This document shows, piece after piece, positions 8,060 to 16,640 of a stretch of DNA of 64,000 nucleotides (positions are counted from its first letter, which is position 1; each line of letters begins with the position of its first letter). The position numbers and the translations under genes were made by a program. Source of the DNA: JAODBJ01 sp963782465 (GTDB lineage: Bacteria; Actinomycetota; Acidimicrobiia; IMCC26256; PALSA-610); the NCBI GenBank assembly GCA_963782465.1, contig CAWAJR010000003.1:682001-746000 (forward strand), in the 5' to 3' direction. The notes under the pieces were generated by a model. The model was not told where the DNA came from, searched no databases, and worked only from the letters and a program-made list of their open reading frames with translations.

Positions 8060-9168
8060 AGGACGAGTTCCTTGGGAGTCAGGGTGAGCGGCAATGCGCC
8101 GCTCGGCGTGACGACGACGGTGTCTTCGATCCGGACACCGCCGACACCGGGCAGGTACACACCGGGTTCGACTGTCACGACATCTGCCTCGCGCAAGGTA
8201 TCACGGGTGCTCGATGCCACCCGGGGCGCCTCGTGGATATCGAGGCCCACGCCGTGCCCGGTGCCGTGGATGAACGTCTCGCCCAGCCCGGCCGCCACGA
8301 TCACGTCGCGCGACGCCTTGTCGACGGCCGCACATTCGGCGCCGATCGCGACCGCGTCGCGCCCGACCGCCTGGCTTTCGAGCACCACCTCGTAGAGATG
8401 ACGCGCGTCCGGGCCCGGGTCGCCGACCGACACCGTGCGGGTCATGTCGGAGCAGTACCCGTCGACGATGCAGCCGAAGTCGCACACGACCAGCTCGCCC
8501 CGTTCGACCGGCCGGCCCGTCGGGTGCGCGTGCGGCTTCGCCCCGTTCGGGCCCGACGCAATGATCGGGTCGAAACTCATCGCGCTCGCACCCCGTTCGC
8601 GCATCGCGAACTCGAGCGCGAGTGCGAACGCCTCCTCGGTGATCCCCGACGCGAAGCGCGGCAACAGTTCCATGAACGCGTCGTCGGCGATCGCGCACGC
8701 GGCGCGGATGCGATCGATCTCACCGGCGTCCTTCACCCGGCGGAGGTCTTCGACCGGCGTACCGGCGGGAACGAGTTCCGCGGGGGCGAACGCGGCGAGG
8801 TACTCACGCTGTTGCGCCCAGGTCACGTCGGTGTCTTCGAGCGCGACCCGCCCGTAGCCGGCCGCCGCGGCGACGAGGTCTTGGCGTTGCGCCGCGAGCG
8901 TGGCACCGACCTTGATCTCGGCGTGAACGCCGGCCGCCGCGAGTTGCTCGGCCGACTGGTCGCGGTACCGGCCGTCGGTGACGAACAAGGTGTTGTCGGC
9001 GCCCACGAGCAGGGTGGCCGCCGACCCGGTGAAGCCGGTGAGGTAACGAACGTTGGTGAGGCGCGTCACGACGATGGCGTCGGCACCAGAATCGCGCAAC
9101 CACGCCCGCAACCGGTCGAGGCGCGACGCGATGTCGAGCGGGGCGAGCGTCGAGCTGGTGAGCGTCAC
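8056..9168 (-). CDS. pepP: M24 metallopeptidase, Xaa-Pro aminopeptidase type
   Basis: This is a cytoplasmic aminopeptidase that removes residues before proline. The 370-residue protein has an N-terminal creatinase-like domain (about 1-130) and a pita-bread catalytic domain. The metal ligands are visible as two Asp in VCDFGCIVDGYCSDMTRT, His in HGTGHGVGLDIHE, and Glu in TVEPGVYL and VRIEDTVVV. The start is GTG at 9168, with GGGAGG seven bases upstream and a GTGA overlap with the aroQ stop. Position between aroQ and efp is the standard actinobacterial arrangement. A proline-peptidase role alongside EF-P is plausible but unproven. Confidence 0.93.
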   Translation of the reverse strand: MTLTSSTLAPLDIASRLDRLRAWLRDSGADAIVVTRLTNVRYLTGFTGSAATLLVGADNTLFVTDGRYRDQSAEQLAAAGVHAEIKVGATLAAQRQDLVAAAAGYGRVALEDTDVTWAQQREYLAAFAPAELVPAGTPVEDLRRVKDAGEIDRIRAACAIADDAFMELLPRFASGITEEAFALALEFAMRERGASAMSFDPIIASGPNGAKPHAHPTGRPVERGELVVCDFGCIVDGYCSDMTRTVSVGDPGPDARHLYEVVLESQAVGRDAVAIGAECAAVDKASRDVIVAAGLGETFIHGTGHGVGLDIHEAPRVASSTRDTLREADVVTVEPGVYLPGVGGVRIEDTVVVTPSGALPLTLTPKELVL

Positions 9169-9632
9169 GGTGAGACCTCCCGCTGAAGGCCGGGCGCGTG
9201 CCCGAGGGCAACGGCGACCGCCTCGACCGACAGGCGGTACCCGTCGGGGCCGAAGCCCGCGATGGTACCGGTGACCACGGGGGCGATCACCGACCGTTGC
9301 CGCCAACCCTCCCGCGCGCTCGGGTTCGAGACGTGGAGTTCGACGGTCACGCCTTCGAAGGTCGCGAGCGCATCGGTGAGCGCGTACGAATAATGGGTGA
9401 GCGCACCGGCGTTGACGATCAGCGCCGCGCACCGGCCACGAGCGCCGTGGACCGCGTCGATCAACGCACCTTCATGGTTCGATTGGAAGTGTTCGAGCTC
9501 GAGCCCGAACCGGGCGGCGGTGCCACGGGCGGTCGCGACCATCTCGTCGAGGGTCGTGGTTCCGTAGACCGCCGGGTCGCGGTCGCCGAAGAGGTTCAGG
9601 TTCGGTCCCGACAGCAACAAGATGACCGGCAT
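9165..9632 (-). CDS. aroQ: type II 3-dehydroquinate dehydratase
   Basis: The enzyme dehydrates 3-dehydroquinate to 3-dehydroshikimate, the third shikimate step. The 155-residue length is typical of the dodecameric type II enzyme. The motif GPNLNLFGDRDPAVYG at the start, the catalytic Tyr within it, QSNHEGALID, IVNAGALTHYS with the conserved Asn, ELHVSNPSARE, and the late GFGPDGYRLSVEA are all present. The ATG at 9632 directly abuts the aroB stop, and the end overlaps pepP as GTGA. Confidence 0.96.
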   Translation of the reverse strand: MPVILLLSGPNLNLFGDRDPAVYGTTTLDEMVATARGTAARFGLELEHFQSNHEGALIDAVHGARGRCAALIVNAGALTHYSYALTDALATFEGVTVELHVSNPSAREGWRQRSVIAPVVTGTIAGFGPDGYRLSVEAVAVALGHAPGLQREVSP

Positions 9633-10718
9633 TCATGCACCTTCCGTCACGCCGACCGCAGCGAAGGCCGCGCGGAGCGCCGCCGGCGGTGGGTCTTCGA
9701 CCGGGCCAAACCCGTCGGGCCCCATGAGCACGAACGTGAGGCCGCCCGACGACTTCTTGTCGCGCCGCATCACCGCGAGCAGGTCGGCGGCCGACAACCC
9801 CGGCGGGACACGGGTGTCGAGCCCGAGCGATGCGACGACGGCTCGCTGCCGGTCGACCTCGGGCCGGCCGATCCGCTCGAGCGCCCCGGCCAGTTCGGCC
9901 GCGAACACCAAACCGATCGCGACGGCCTCGCCGTGCGCGAGGGCGTAGCCGCACACCGTTTCGAGCGCGTGGGCGAGCGTGTGGCCGTAGTTGAGATGGG
10001 CTCGGAGGCCCAACCGTTCCTCTTCGTCGGCCTCCACGTAGCCGGCTTTGATCGCGGCCGACCGCGCGACGGCGTCGGCGACGGTGCCCGGCTCGCGCCC
10101 GACGAGTTCGGCGCCGTGCCGCGCGACGAGTTCTGCCAGACCGCGATCGCCCAGCAACGCGTACTTCGCGACCTCGCCGAGACCGCAGCGGTATTCGCGT
10201 TCGGGCAACGTTGCGAGCAGCGACGGATCGGCGAGCACCGCGATCGGTTGATGGAACGCGCCGAGGAGGTTCTTGCCTTCGGGAAGGTTGACCGCGGTCT
10301 TGCCGCCGATCGACGCGTCGACCATCGCGAGCAGGCTGGTCGGAACCTGCACGACCGCGACGCCGCGGTAGTGCACTGCCGCCGCGAAGCCCCCGACATC
10401 GCCGACGAGACCACCACCGAGCGCGACGACCGCGTCGTTGCGACGGACACCGAAGCGAGTGAACTCGCGGCACAACGTTTCGACGGTCGCCAAGGTCTTG
10501 TGCGCTTCACCGTCGCCGATCGTGAAGATCTCGGCGCGGGCGCCGGCCGCGACAACGCTGTCGCGCACGGAGGCGCCGTGCATCTCGGCGATCTTCTCCT
10601 GCGACACGATCGCAACGCGGGCGCGACCGTCGAGGAGGTGTTCCAGTTCGCGCACCGCGCCCTCGCCGACGACGATGTCGTAGGAACGCGCGCCCAGATG
10701 CACGGGGACGCGTTTCAT
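9633..10718 (-). CDS. aroB: 3-dehydroquinate synthase
   Basis: AroB converts DAHP to 3-dehydroquinate using NAD and a divalent metal. The 361-residue protein carries the NAD-binding signature ALGGGLVGDVGGFAAA, the segment VPTSLLAMVDASIGGKTAVN, and the metal ligands Glu in CGLGEVAKYA and His in LNYGHTLAHALE and HGEAVAIG. The start is the ATG at 10718, which overlaps the aroK stop as ATGA; longer readings fall inside aroK. It is part of the aroC-aroK-aroB-aroQ cluster with no gaps. Confidence 0.96.
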   Translation of the reverse strand: MKRVPVHLGARSYDIVVGEGAVRELEHLLDGRARVAIVSQEKIAEMHGASVRDSVVAAGARAEIFTIGDGEAHKTLATVETLCREFTRFGVRRNDAVVALGGGLVGDVGGFAAAVHYRGVAVVQVPTSLLAMVDASIGGKTAVNLPEGKNLLGAFHQPIAVLADPSLLATLPEREYRCGLGEVAKYALLGDRGLAELVARHGAELVGREPGTVADAVARSAAIKAGYVEADEEERLGLRAHLNYGHTLAHALETVCGYALAHGEAVAIGLVFAAELAGALERIGRPEVDRQRAVVASLGLDTRVPPGLSAADLLAVMRRDKKSSGGLTFVLMGPDGFGPVEDPPPAALRAAFAAVGVTEGA

Positions 10719-11242
10719 CGCCCGGCCCCGTACGCGTCGAGTACCGCGGTCGCGACTTCCTCCGGCCGGCGGTCGTCGGTGTCGACGGTGACGTCGGACG
10801 CGCCTTCGTAGAGCGGTTCGCGCAGAGCCAGCAGGCGCTCGAGCGCACCGGGGGCGTCGCCGGCGAGGAGCGGCCGTTCGCGACCGTCGTCGGCGACCCG
10901 GCCGGCGAGTACTGCCGTCGACGCTCGCAACCAGACGACGAAGCCGCTCGCGGCGAGACGCCGACGGTTCTCGTCGTCGACCACGGTGCCGCCGCCGCAC
11001 GACACGACGAGCGGGGCCGGCGACGCGCAGACGTCGTCGACCGCCTGGCGTTCGAGCGCCCGGAACCGGGACTCGCCGGCGCGGCTGAACACTTCCGCGA
11101 CCGGCATCCCGGCGAGCGTTTCGGCGACGTCGTCGGTGTCGACGAACGCCCGGCCGAGGCGCGCCGCGCACAACCGGCCGACGGTCGTCTTGCCGGCCCC
11201 CATCAATCCGATCAACACGAGATGGCGGCCACCGGCGATCAT
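10715..11242 (-). CDS. aroK: shikimate kinase
   Basis: AroK phosphorylates shikimate at the 3-OH. The 175-residue protein has the P-loop LIGLMGAGKTTVG near residue 12 and the shikimate-binding DTDD segment. It also has the family signature REVFSRAGES-like stretch VAEVFSRAGESRFRALE, SCGGGTVV, and the lid around RERPLLAGD. The start is the ATG at 11242, which overlaps the aroC stop as ATGA; upstream in-frame sequence belongs to aroC in another frame. Confidence 0.95.
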   Translation of the reverse strand: MIAGGRHLVLIGLMGAGKTTVGRLCAARLGRAFVDTDDVAETLAGMPVAEVFSRAGESRFRALERQAVDDVCASPAPLVVSCGGGTVVDDENRRRLAASGFVVWLRASTAVLAGRVADDGRERPLLAGDAPGALERLLALREPLYEGASDVTVDTDDRRPEEVATAVLDAYGAGR

Positions 11243-12401
11243 CGCAGCGACGCGCGGTACGCGTCGTGGTTGCGGACGAACTCGTCGACCGAGTCGCCGC
11301 CGAACTTGCGCAGGGCTTCCGAGGCGAGCACCAGTGCGACCATCGTCTCGGCGACGACACCGGCCGCCGGGACCGCGGTGACGTCGGTGCGTTCCTTGAA
11401 GGAGACGGTTGCTTCCTTGGTTTCGACGTCGACCGTCGCGAGCACCGGCCGGTTCAACGTCGCGAGCGGTTTCATCGCCGCGCGCGCGACGAGCAACGCA
11501 CCGGTGGTCATCCCACCTTCGACGCCACCGGCCCGAGACGACAGCCGGACGTAGTCCCGGGACTTCTCGTCCCACACGATCGCGTCGTGCGCGTCACTCC
11601 CCCGGCGCCCGGCGACATCGAGACCGTCGCCGATCTCGACCGCCTTCATCGCCTGGATGCTCATCAACGCCTGGGCGAGCAGACCGTCGATGCGACGGTC
11701 CCAGTGCACGTGCGAACCGAGGCCCGGTGGCGCGCCGTACGCGAGCACCTCGACCACCCCGCCGAGCGAGTCGCCCGCCTTCGCCGCGGCCTCGATCTCG
11801 GCGACCATCGCGGCCTCACCGGCGGGGTCGAAGCACCGCACCTGCGATGCGTCGATGCGGTCGAGATCGGATGCTTCGGGCCGGCATTCAGGGGCGGCGT
11901 GCGCGGCGCCCAGCTGAACGACGTGGCTGATCACCGCGACGTCGATCCCGCGAGGAGGCGCTTGGCGAGCGCCCCGGCCGCGACCCGGGCTGCCGTCTCG
12001 CGCGCGCTTGCCCGTTCGAGCACGTCTCGAGCGTCGTCGAAGCCGTACTTCTGCATCCCGGCGAGGTCGGCGTGGCCCGGCCGGGGTTTGGTGAGCGGCG
12101 ATTCGGTACGCCCGGGCGCCGACGACATCTCGTCGTGCCATTTGTCGCTGCGTTCCCACTCGGTGTTGTGCACCAGGATCGCCACCGGCGACCCGAGCGT
12201 GCGACCGTGGCGGACACCGCCGACGAACTCCACCTTGTCCTGTTCGAAACGCATGCGGGGGCCGCGCCCGTACCCGAGGCGCCGGCGCGCGAGCTCGGTG
12301 GCGACGTCGTCGATCAGGATGGGAAGCCCTGCGGGAAGGCCTTCGACGACCACCACGAGGGCAGGCCCGTGTGACTCCCCCGCAGTCAGGAAGCGCAACA
12401 C
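11239..12401 (-). CDS. aroC: chorismate synthase, split by a frameshift
   Basis: AroC makes chorismate from EPSP with reduced FMN. The N-terminal part runs from GTG at 12401 (LRFLTAGESHGPAL, signature GHADLAGMQKYGFDDARD) to about 11950. The C-terminal part continues in another frame with ISHVVQLG, AYGAPPGLGSHVHWDRRIDG, SRAGGVEGGMTTG and FGGDSVDEF. Adding one G to the GGG run at 11947-11949 joins both halves into a full-length protein. Loss of an essential aromatic gene is unlikely, so a sequence error is the best reading. No Shine-Dalgarno is present; a TAAACT box lies nine bases upstream. Confidence 0.9.
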
Positions 12402-12410
12402 AAGAGGTGC

Positions 12411-12416
12411 AGTTTA
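12411..12416 (-). promoter_or_regulatory. -10 box for aroC, near-leaderless
   Basis: TAAACT on the coding strand ends nine bases before the GTG start of aroC, with no Shine-Dalgarno. This would begin the aroC-aroK-aroB-aroQ-pepP-efp-nusB transcript independently of the pilus operon. Confidence 0.4.
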
Positions 12417-12421
12417 CGGGA

Positions 12422-12446
12422 GTGAGCCGGGAAGCCCGGGGCTCAC
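12422..12446 (-). terminator. hairpin at the end of the pilMNOP operon
   Basis: GTGAGCC at one end pairs with GGCTCAC at the other, with GGG/CCC extending the stem across a two-base bulge. The hairpin contains the stop codon of the PilP-like gene and lies just upstream of the aroC -10 box. There is no U-tract, as is common for actinobacterial terminators. Confidence 0.45.
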
Positions 12447-13162
12447 TTGATGGTCTCTTCGCCTTCGCAGAGCGTGAACGGCGAGTCACCGAACAGGAAC
12501 TGGCCGCACTGGCCACTGAGCGAAACGACCTTGAACGAGGTTGCGAACGTGTCGCCGACGCCGACCGTGTAGACGGTCGAACCGACCTTCACCCGGGCCT
12601 GGACGCCGCCGCCGTTGTTGGTGAACACGTCGAGCACCGAGATCGCCTCGCCCGCGCCGGGGTTGAAGCTGGGCGGCTGGGTCGTGGGGGTCACGGTCGG
12701 TGTCGTGGTACCGGTGCTCGGGAGCGTCGTCTCGGTGCCGCCGCCGCCCGGCACGGTCGTGCTCGGCGTGGTGATCTCGCTCGGGAACGTCGTCGTGGGC
12801 GTGTTGTCGAACGGCGGTTCGAACGGGTCGCGCGTCGCGAACACCTCGAACGAGTCGGTCACGGCGACGTCGTTGTTCAACCCGGGCGACGTCGTCGGCG
12901 TCGCGGTGTGCGCCTTGGTGCTCGCGTTCGTCTTCGTGGCCGCCTTCGCGGCGTTCTTGTTGGCGTGCTTCGCGGCCGCCTTCGTCGCCGCCGACCGCGT
13001 CGCATGATGCGACGCCGCGCTACGGCTCTGGAGCACGGCGGACGGGCCGAACGCCGATGAGCTCGACCCTCCGCCGTCGATGACCGAACGCCCGACCACG
13101 AGCGCGAGAAGGACTGCGAGCACGCCGAGCAACACCGCGAAGCGCCGCTGGTCGCCGGTCAT
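12443..13162 (-). CDS. PilP-like type IV pilus operon protein
   Basis: The 239-residue protein has one N-terminal membrane helix (about residues 7-25), then a long low-complexity Ala/Lys/Thr/Pro/Ser linker. The C-terminal part contains FEVFATRDPFEPPF near residue 103 and a small beta domain ending VSLSGQCGQFLFGDSPFTLCEG with two Cys. The RDPF motif, the position directly after pilO and the architecture (helix, linker, small domain) resemble PilP. PilP normally bridges PilNO and the secretin, but no secretin is expected in a monoderm, so its role here is open. It overlaps the pilO stop by one base. Confidence 0.6.
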   Translation of the reverse strand: MTGDQRRFAVLLGVLAVLLALVVGRSVIDGGGSSSSAFGPSAVLQSRSAASHHATRSAATKAAAKHANKNAAKAATKTNASTKAHTATPTTSPGLNNDVAVTDSFEVFATRDPFEPPFDNTPTTTFPSEITTPSTTVPGGGGTETTLPSTGTTTPTVTPTTQPPSFNPGAGEAISVLDVFTNNGGGVQARVKVGSTVYTVGVGDTFATSFKVVSLSGQCGQFLFGDSPFTLCEGEETIK

Positions 13163-13815
13163 CAGTTCACCACCTGTCCAGTCGTCCCGGGAGTGCCCGT
13201 GTTGGTGCCCCCGCTGGTCGTTGCGCCCGACGACGCCGTCGAACCGGTCGTGTTCTGCGCAAAGATGCGTGCGTTCAACGTCGCCGTGAGCTCACTGCTC
13301 CCGCCGGTCACGCCGCCCGAGGCCGACTTCGCCACGGTGCCCGCCTTGTTCGCGACGTTGACGCCGTCGACCACGACGAGACGGTCGAGGTCCTCGAGCC
13401 GGTTCATGTAATCGAGGGCCTGGAAGAAGCCACCCTGGATCTGGATCTGGACCACGATCGTCTCCGGCGCACCGCCGGCCGATGCGGCCGGCGGCTGCAT
13501 GGTGACGGACTGCCACGTGATCCCCGACGCGTCGGCGATGTCGTTCAGGCCCGTGATGAAGCTGGCCTGGTTGGGCGTCTTCGGGATCGCCGCCGACAGC
13601 TTGCCGAGCTCGGCTTCGGTCTGCGTGCTGCGTGCCGCGAGGCCCTTCAACTGCGTGAGCTGTGCCTGCAGCGTCTCACCGCTCGTCCGCGCCGACGAAA
13701 GGGTGTTGCGTGCGTCGTGGAGGTCGCTCGACTTCGGGCTGAAGATCACCACCCACCAGAGTGCGACAACGGCGAGCGCGCCGACGACGCCGAGGAGCAA
13801 GATACGCCGGTTCAC
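13162..13815 (-). CDS. pilO: type IV pilus assembly protein PilO
   Basis: PilO pairs with PilN in the inner-membrane alignment complex. The 217-residue protein has a short cytoplasmic start, a membrane helix (LLLGVVGALAVVALWWVVIF), a coiled-coil segment with LQAQLTQLKGLAARSTQTEAE, and a ferredoxin-like domain with IPKTPNQASFITGLNDIADASGI. A Ser/Thr/Gly-rich tail follows. The GTG at 13815 overlaps the upstream stop as GTGA; longer readings lie in the PilM-PilN gene. Confidence 0.88.
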   Translation of the reverse strand: MNRRILLLGVVGALAVVALWWVVIFSPKSSDLHDARNTLSSARTSGETLQAQLTQLKGLAARSTQTEAELGKLSAAIPKTPNQASFITGLNDIADASGITWQSVTMQPPAASAGGAPETIVVQIQIQGGFFQALDYMNRLEDLDRLVVVDGVNVANKAGTVAKSASGGVTGGSSELTATLNARIFAQNTTGSTASSGATTSGGTNTGTPGTTGQVVN

Positions 13816-15593
13816 TTCCCTGTCCCTTCGAACTTGCTCAGGCGATCGGACTTCGCCGCCGGAGTGATCGTCGCGGTCGACGAGAACGTGACCGTGCTGC
13901 GGGTCGACCCTTCCGTGAGCGCCGCGTTCGGTACGAACAAGTCGGAGAACGACGGGATCGCCGAGATCCGTTGCAGCCACGCCGAGACCGACGAGTAGTC
14001 GAGCCCGTTGACGCTGAACGTGATCGTCCCTCCGGGCGCCGCCACGGGCGGGACCGTCGTCGCCGTCGTGCCGGTCGAACCCGCGGCCGTCGTCGTCGCG
14101 CCGGCGACGGTTGTGGTCGTGGCGGCCGGGGCCGCGGTACCGCTCCCCGGGGTGTTCACCGATCCTTGGATCGAGGTGAGCCACACGTCGCTCGGGATCG
14201 TGCGGGCCAGTTCCTGGAGCATCTTCGCCCACGACACGTCGGTCGAGAGCACCGTTTGCACCTGGGCCTGCGTCTGCTCGAGCTGCTGCTGGGCGGCGCG
14301 GGCGTCGGCGAGGTTGTTGATCTGGTGTTGGAGCGAGTCGTTCGTCGCGAGCTGCGCCGCCGCATCCTTCTTCGTCTTCGAGATCTGATGCTGGCGGGCA
14401 AGCGTCGGGACGGCGAGCAACACGATGAGCGCGGCCGCTCCGATCGCGGCACCGGCGACGACCCGGTTCCGCGACGTGGGGACCGCGACCCCGGTACCCC
14501 GCCGCCGTTTCGGCAACAGGTTGATCGCGGTGCCGGTGCCGGCGCCGCCGAGCGCGAGGCCGACCGCCGCCGGGATGTAGGGGTCGAGGCGCGGGAGATC
14601 TTCCTCCGCGAAGCCGATGTCGCCGAGGGTCAGTAGCGCGCGTGGTCGCGCGCACTCGACCGGGAGCCCGCTCGTTGCCGACAGCCGGTCGGCCAGCCCG
14701 GGGAGCTGCGCGCCGCCACCGGTGACCACGATGCGGACGATGGGTACCGCGCCCGGCTGGTTGCGGTAGTAGTCGACCGAGCTGCGGACGTCGTCGAGGA
14801 GTGCGCCGACCGGACGGTCGATCGCGGCGCGGGCACGAGTGAGGAGATGGTCGCCGGGCGCCGCGAGCTGGCGCTTCAACGATTCCGCGTTGTCGTACGG
14901 CAACTCGACTTCCGCGGCGATCGCTTCAGTGAGCTCACGACCGCCGGTGCCGAGCACACGCACGAAGCGCGGGACTTCGTTCTCGTGCACCGCGATCGCG
15001 GTGACGCCGCCACCGAACGACACGATCGCTTCCGCACCCGGTCCGCCGTCGACTTCGTTCGTTGCCGCGTTGCGACCGAGCGAGCGGATCAGCGCCAGGG
15101 GGATCAGGTCGACCGCGTCGACGGCGAGACCGCCACCCTCGACCGCGGCGACGAGCCGCGACACCGTCGACGCCTGCGCGGCGGCGAGCAGCACGCGCAT
15201 CGTGGGCTCGCCCCCTTCGGGGGTGTCGGTGCCGAGGACCGCGAAGTCGATCGCGGCTTCGTCGACGGGGAACGGGATGAGGTCGGGTGCCTGGAAGCGC
15301 AGCGCGCTCGCGAGGTCGTCGCGCGACATCACGGGCATCTCGACCTGCCGGACGATGACGCGGGGGCTTGCGATCCCGACTCGGACGCCGGCTTTGCGCA
15401 AGCCGACTTCGGTACGCAGGCGCGTGATCGCTTCGGCGACCGCGGCCTCGTCGGCCACCTCGCCCTCACGCATCGCGTCCCGCGGGAGCGCGACCTGTCC
15501 GAAGAGATTGAGACGGGGCAGGGTCCCCGTTGCGATCTCGGCGACGGTGACGGCGTTCGTCCCGACGTCGAGACCGATCAGGCGGCGGGCCAT
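13812..15593 (-). CDS. fused PilM-PilN type IV pilus assembly protein
   Basis: Residues 1 to about 350 are an actin-like PilM: LIGLDVGTNAVTVAEI opens the ATPase fold, SFGGGVTAIAV and VVTGGGAQLPGLADRL follow. Without a stop, PilN begins with INLLPKRRR at 357, then has a membrane helix at about 378-398, a coiled coil, and a ferredoxin-like periplasmic-type domain to residue 593. In other bacteria PilM is a separate cytoplasmic protein that grips the INLLP peptide of PilN, so here the two are covalently joined. A Thr/Ala-rich insert interrupts the PilN domain. Neighbours are an HTH gene upstream and pilO downstream. Confidence 0.9.
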   Translation of the reverse strand: MARRLIGLDVGTNAVTVAEIATGTLPRLNLFGQVALPRDAMREGEVADEAAVAEAITRLRTEVGLRKAGVRVGIASPRVIVRQVEMPVMSRDDLASALRFQAPDLIPFPVDEAAIDFAVLGTDTPEGGEPTMRVLLAAAQASTVSRLVAAVEGGGLAVDAVDLIPLALIRSLGRNAATNEVDGGPGAEAIVSFGGGVTAIAVHENEVPRFVRVLGTGGRELTEAIAAEVELPYDNAESLKRQLAAPGDHLLTRARAAIDRPVGALLDDVRSSVDYYRNQPGAVPIVRIVVTGGGAQLPGLADRLSATSGLPVECARPRALLTLGDIGFAEEDLPRLDPYIPAAVGLALGGAGTGTAINLLPKRRRGTGVAVPTSRNRVVAGAAIGAAALIVLLAVPTLARQHQISKTKKDAAAQLATNDSLQHQINNLADARAAQQQLEQTQAQVQTVLSTDVSWAKMLQELARTIPSDVWLTSIQGSVNTPGSGTAAPAATTTTVAGATTTAAGSTGTTATTVPPVAAPGGTITFSVNGLDYSSVSAWLQRISAIPSFSDLFVPNAALTEGSTRSTVTFSSTATITPAAKSDRLSKFEGTGK

Positions 15594-15781
15594 GGCCTAC
15601 CCCCTCGGACGGTCTGGGCTTCGAGGTACTGGCCCAGGTCATGTTCGCGAATGCGGAAGTGTTTCCCGACGCGGATCGCAGGCAGATCTCCGCCCTTGAT
15701 CAGTCGGTAGACGGTCATCGTGGAAATCCGCATGGCGTCGGCCACCTCGCGCACTGTGAGGAGGCGATGCTCAGCTGCCAC
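15578..15781 (-). CDS. excisionase-type HTH DNA-binding protein
   Basis: This 67-residue protein is almost entirely a helix-turn-helix domain of the excisionase/MerR-like class: LTVREVADAMRISTMTVYRL, then IKGGDLPAIRVGKHFRIREHDL. The GTG at 15781 follows AGGAAAA, and the stop overlaps the start of pilMN by 16 bases, so it is the first gene of the pilus operon. Proteins of this shape next to housekeeping genes are often local transcription regulators rather than true excisionases. It may control this operon. Confidence 0.8.
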   Translation of the reverse strand: MAAEHRLLTVREVADAMRISTMTVYRLIKGGDLPAIRVGKHFRIREHDLGQYLEAQTVRGGRPWPAA

Positions 15782-15809
15782 CTTTTCCTACCTCTGGTCG
15801 ACTGCAGTC

Positions 15810-15839
15810 ACAGTAAGGCTCATTAACAACAATCGTCAA
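15810..15839 (-). promoter_or_regulatory. promoter of the HTH-pilMNOP operon
   Basis: On the coding strand TTGACG (15839-15834) and TACTGT (15815-15810) are separated by 18 bases, upstream of the HTH gene. This is the best-looking sigma-70 type promoter in the window and lies in an unusually AT-rich patch. Confidence 0.65.
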
Positions 15840-16024
15840 CGGGATGCTCACCGTAAGACATTGGAAACATCCACCACATGTTGAGGGTTCAGGGAAAACC
15901 CCCTGGTGGGAGCAGTTGAGGGTGCCCCTCACCCCCGCCCCGCCATGCCCGCAGGGGCCCCAGCCCCCTCCCACCCGGCAAAACCACGCCCACGGCCACA
16001 CACCCCTGAACCGGCTCGCGCCCG

Positions 16025-16637
16025 GCGCGGTGAGCGAGCGCAGCGAGCGAACTCGCCAGCAAGCGAGCGCCCGCGACGACGGAGGAGGAGCAGCGAGCGC
16101 GCGAAACAACATGCGGCGAGCTCGCCAGCAAGCGAGCGCCCGCGACGACGGAGGAGGAGCAGCGAGCGCGCGCGAAACAACATGCGGCGAGCTCGCCAGC
16201 GAGCGACGGAGGGGTGCGGGCCCCAGGCCCGTGCCCCGACCGAGCGAGCGAAACGACATACCCACGCTCGCACCCCCGCGAGACGTAAGTACGGCGCGGT
16301 GAGCGAGCGCAGCGAGCGAACTCGCCAGCGAGCGACGGAGGGGTGCGGGCCCAGGCCCGTGCCCCGACCGAGCGAGCGAAACGACATACCCGCGCTCGCA
16401 CCCCCGCGAGACGTACCTACGGCGCAGTGAGCGAGCGCAGCGAGCGAACTCGCCAGCGAGCGACGGAGGGGTGCGGGCCCAGGCCCGTGCCCCGACCGAG
16501 CGAGCGAAACGACATACCCGCGCTCGCACCCCCGCGAGACGTAAGTACGGCGCGGTGAGCGAGCGCAGCGAGCGAACTCGCCAGCGAGCGACGGAGGGGT
16601 GCGGGCCCCAGGCCCGTGCCCCGACCGAGCGAGCGAG
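16025..16637. repeat. AGCGAGCG-rich tandem repeat array
   Basis: This intergenic array between the pilMNOP promoter and pilD is built of two related units. Two units of about 70 bp (starting near 16052 and 16121, sharing CGCCCGCGACGACGGAGGAG) are followed by units of 128-129 bp starting near 16192, 16321, 16449 and 16577. The long units contain GTGAGCGAGCGCAGCGAGCG and a hairpin-forming GGGCCCAGGCCCGTGCCC stretch. Open frames across it are composition artefacts. A shorter array of the same family lies at 55622-55795. The rest of the gap (15840-16024) shows nothing recognisable. Confidence 0.85.
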
Positions 16638-16640
16638 AAA

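Noticed and set aside
11239..12401. aroC as a true pseudogene
   Set aside because: The break is one base in a G run, both halves are fully conserved, and seven other genes show the same kind of break, so a sequence error is more likely.
16025..16637. Open frames encoding SERSERTR-like proteins in the repeat array
   Set aside because: They arise on both strands from the repeat composition and have no ribosome binding sites or protein-like sequence.
16025..16637. A CRISPR array
   Set aside because: Units are contiguous tandem repeats with no unique spacers, and no cas genes are in the window.
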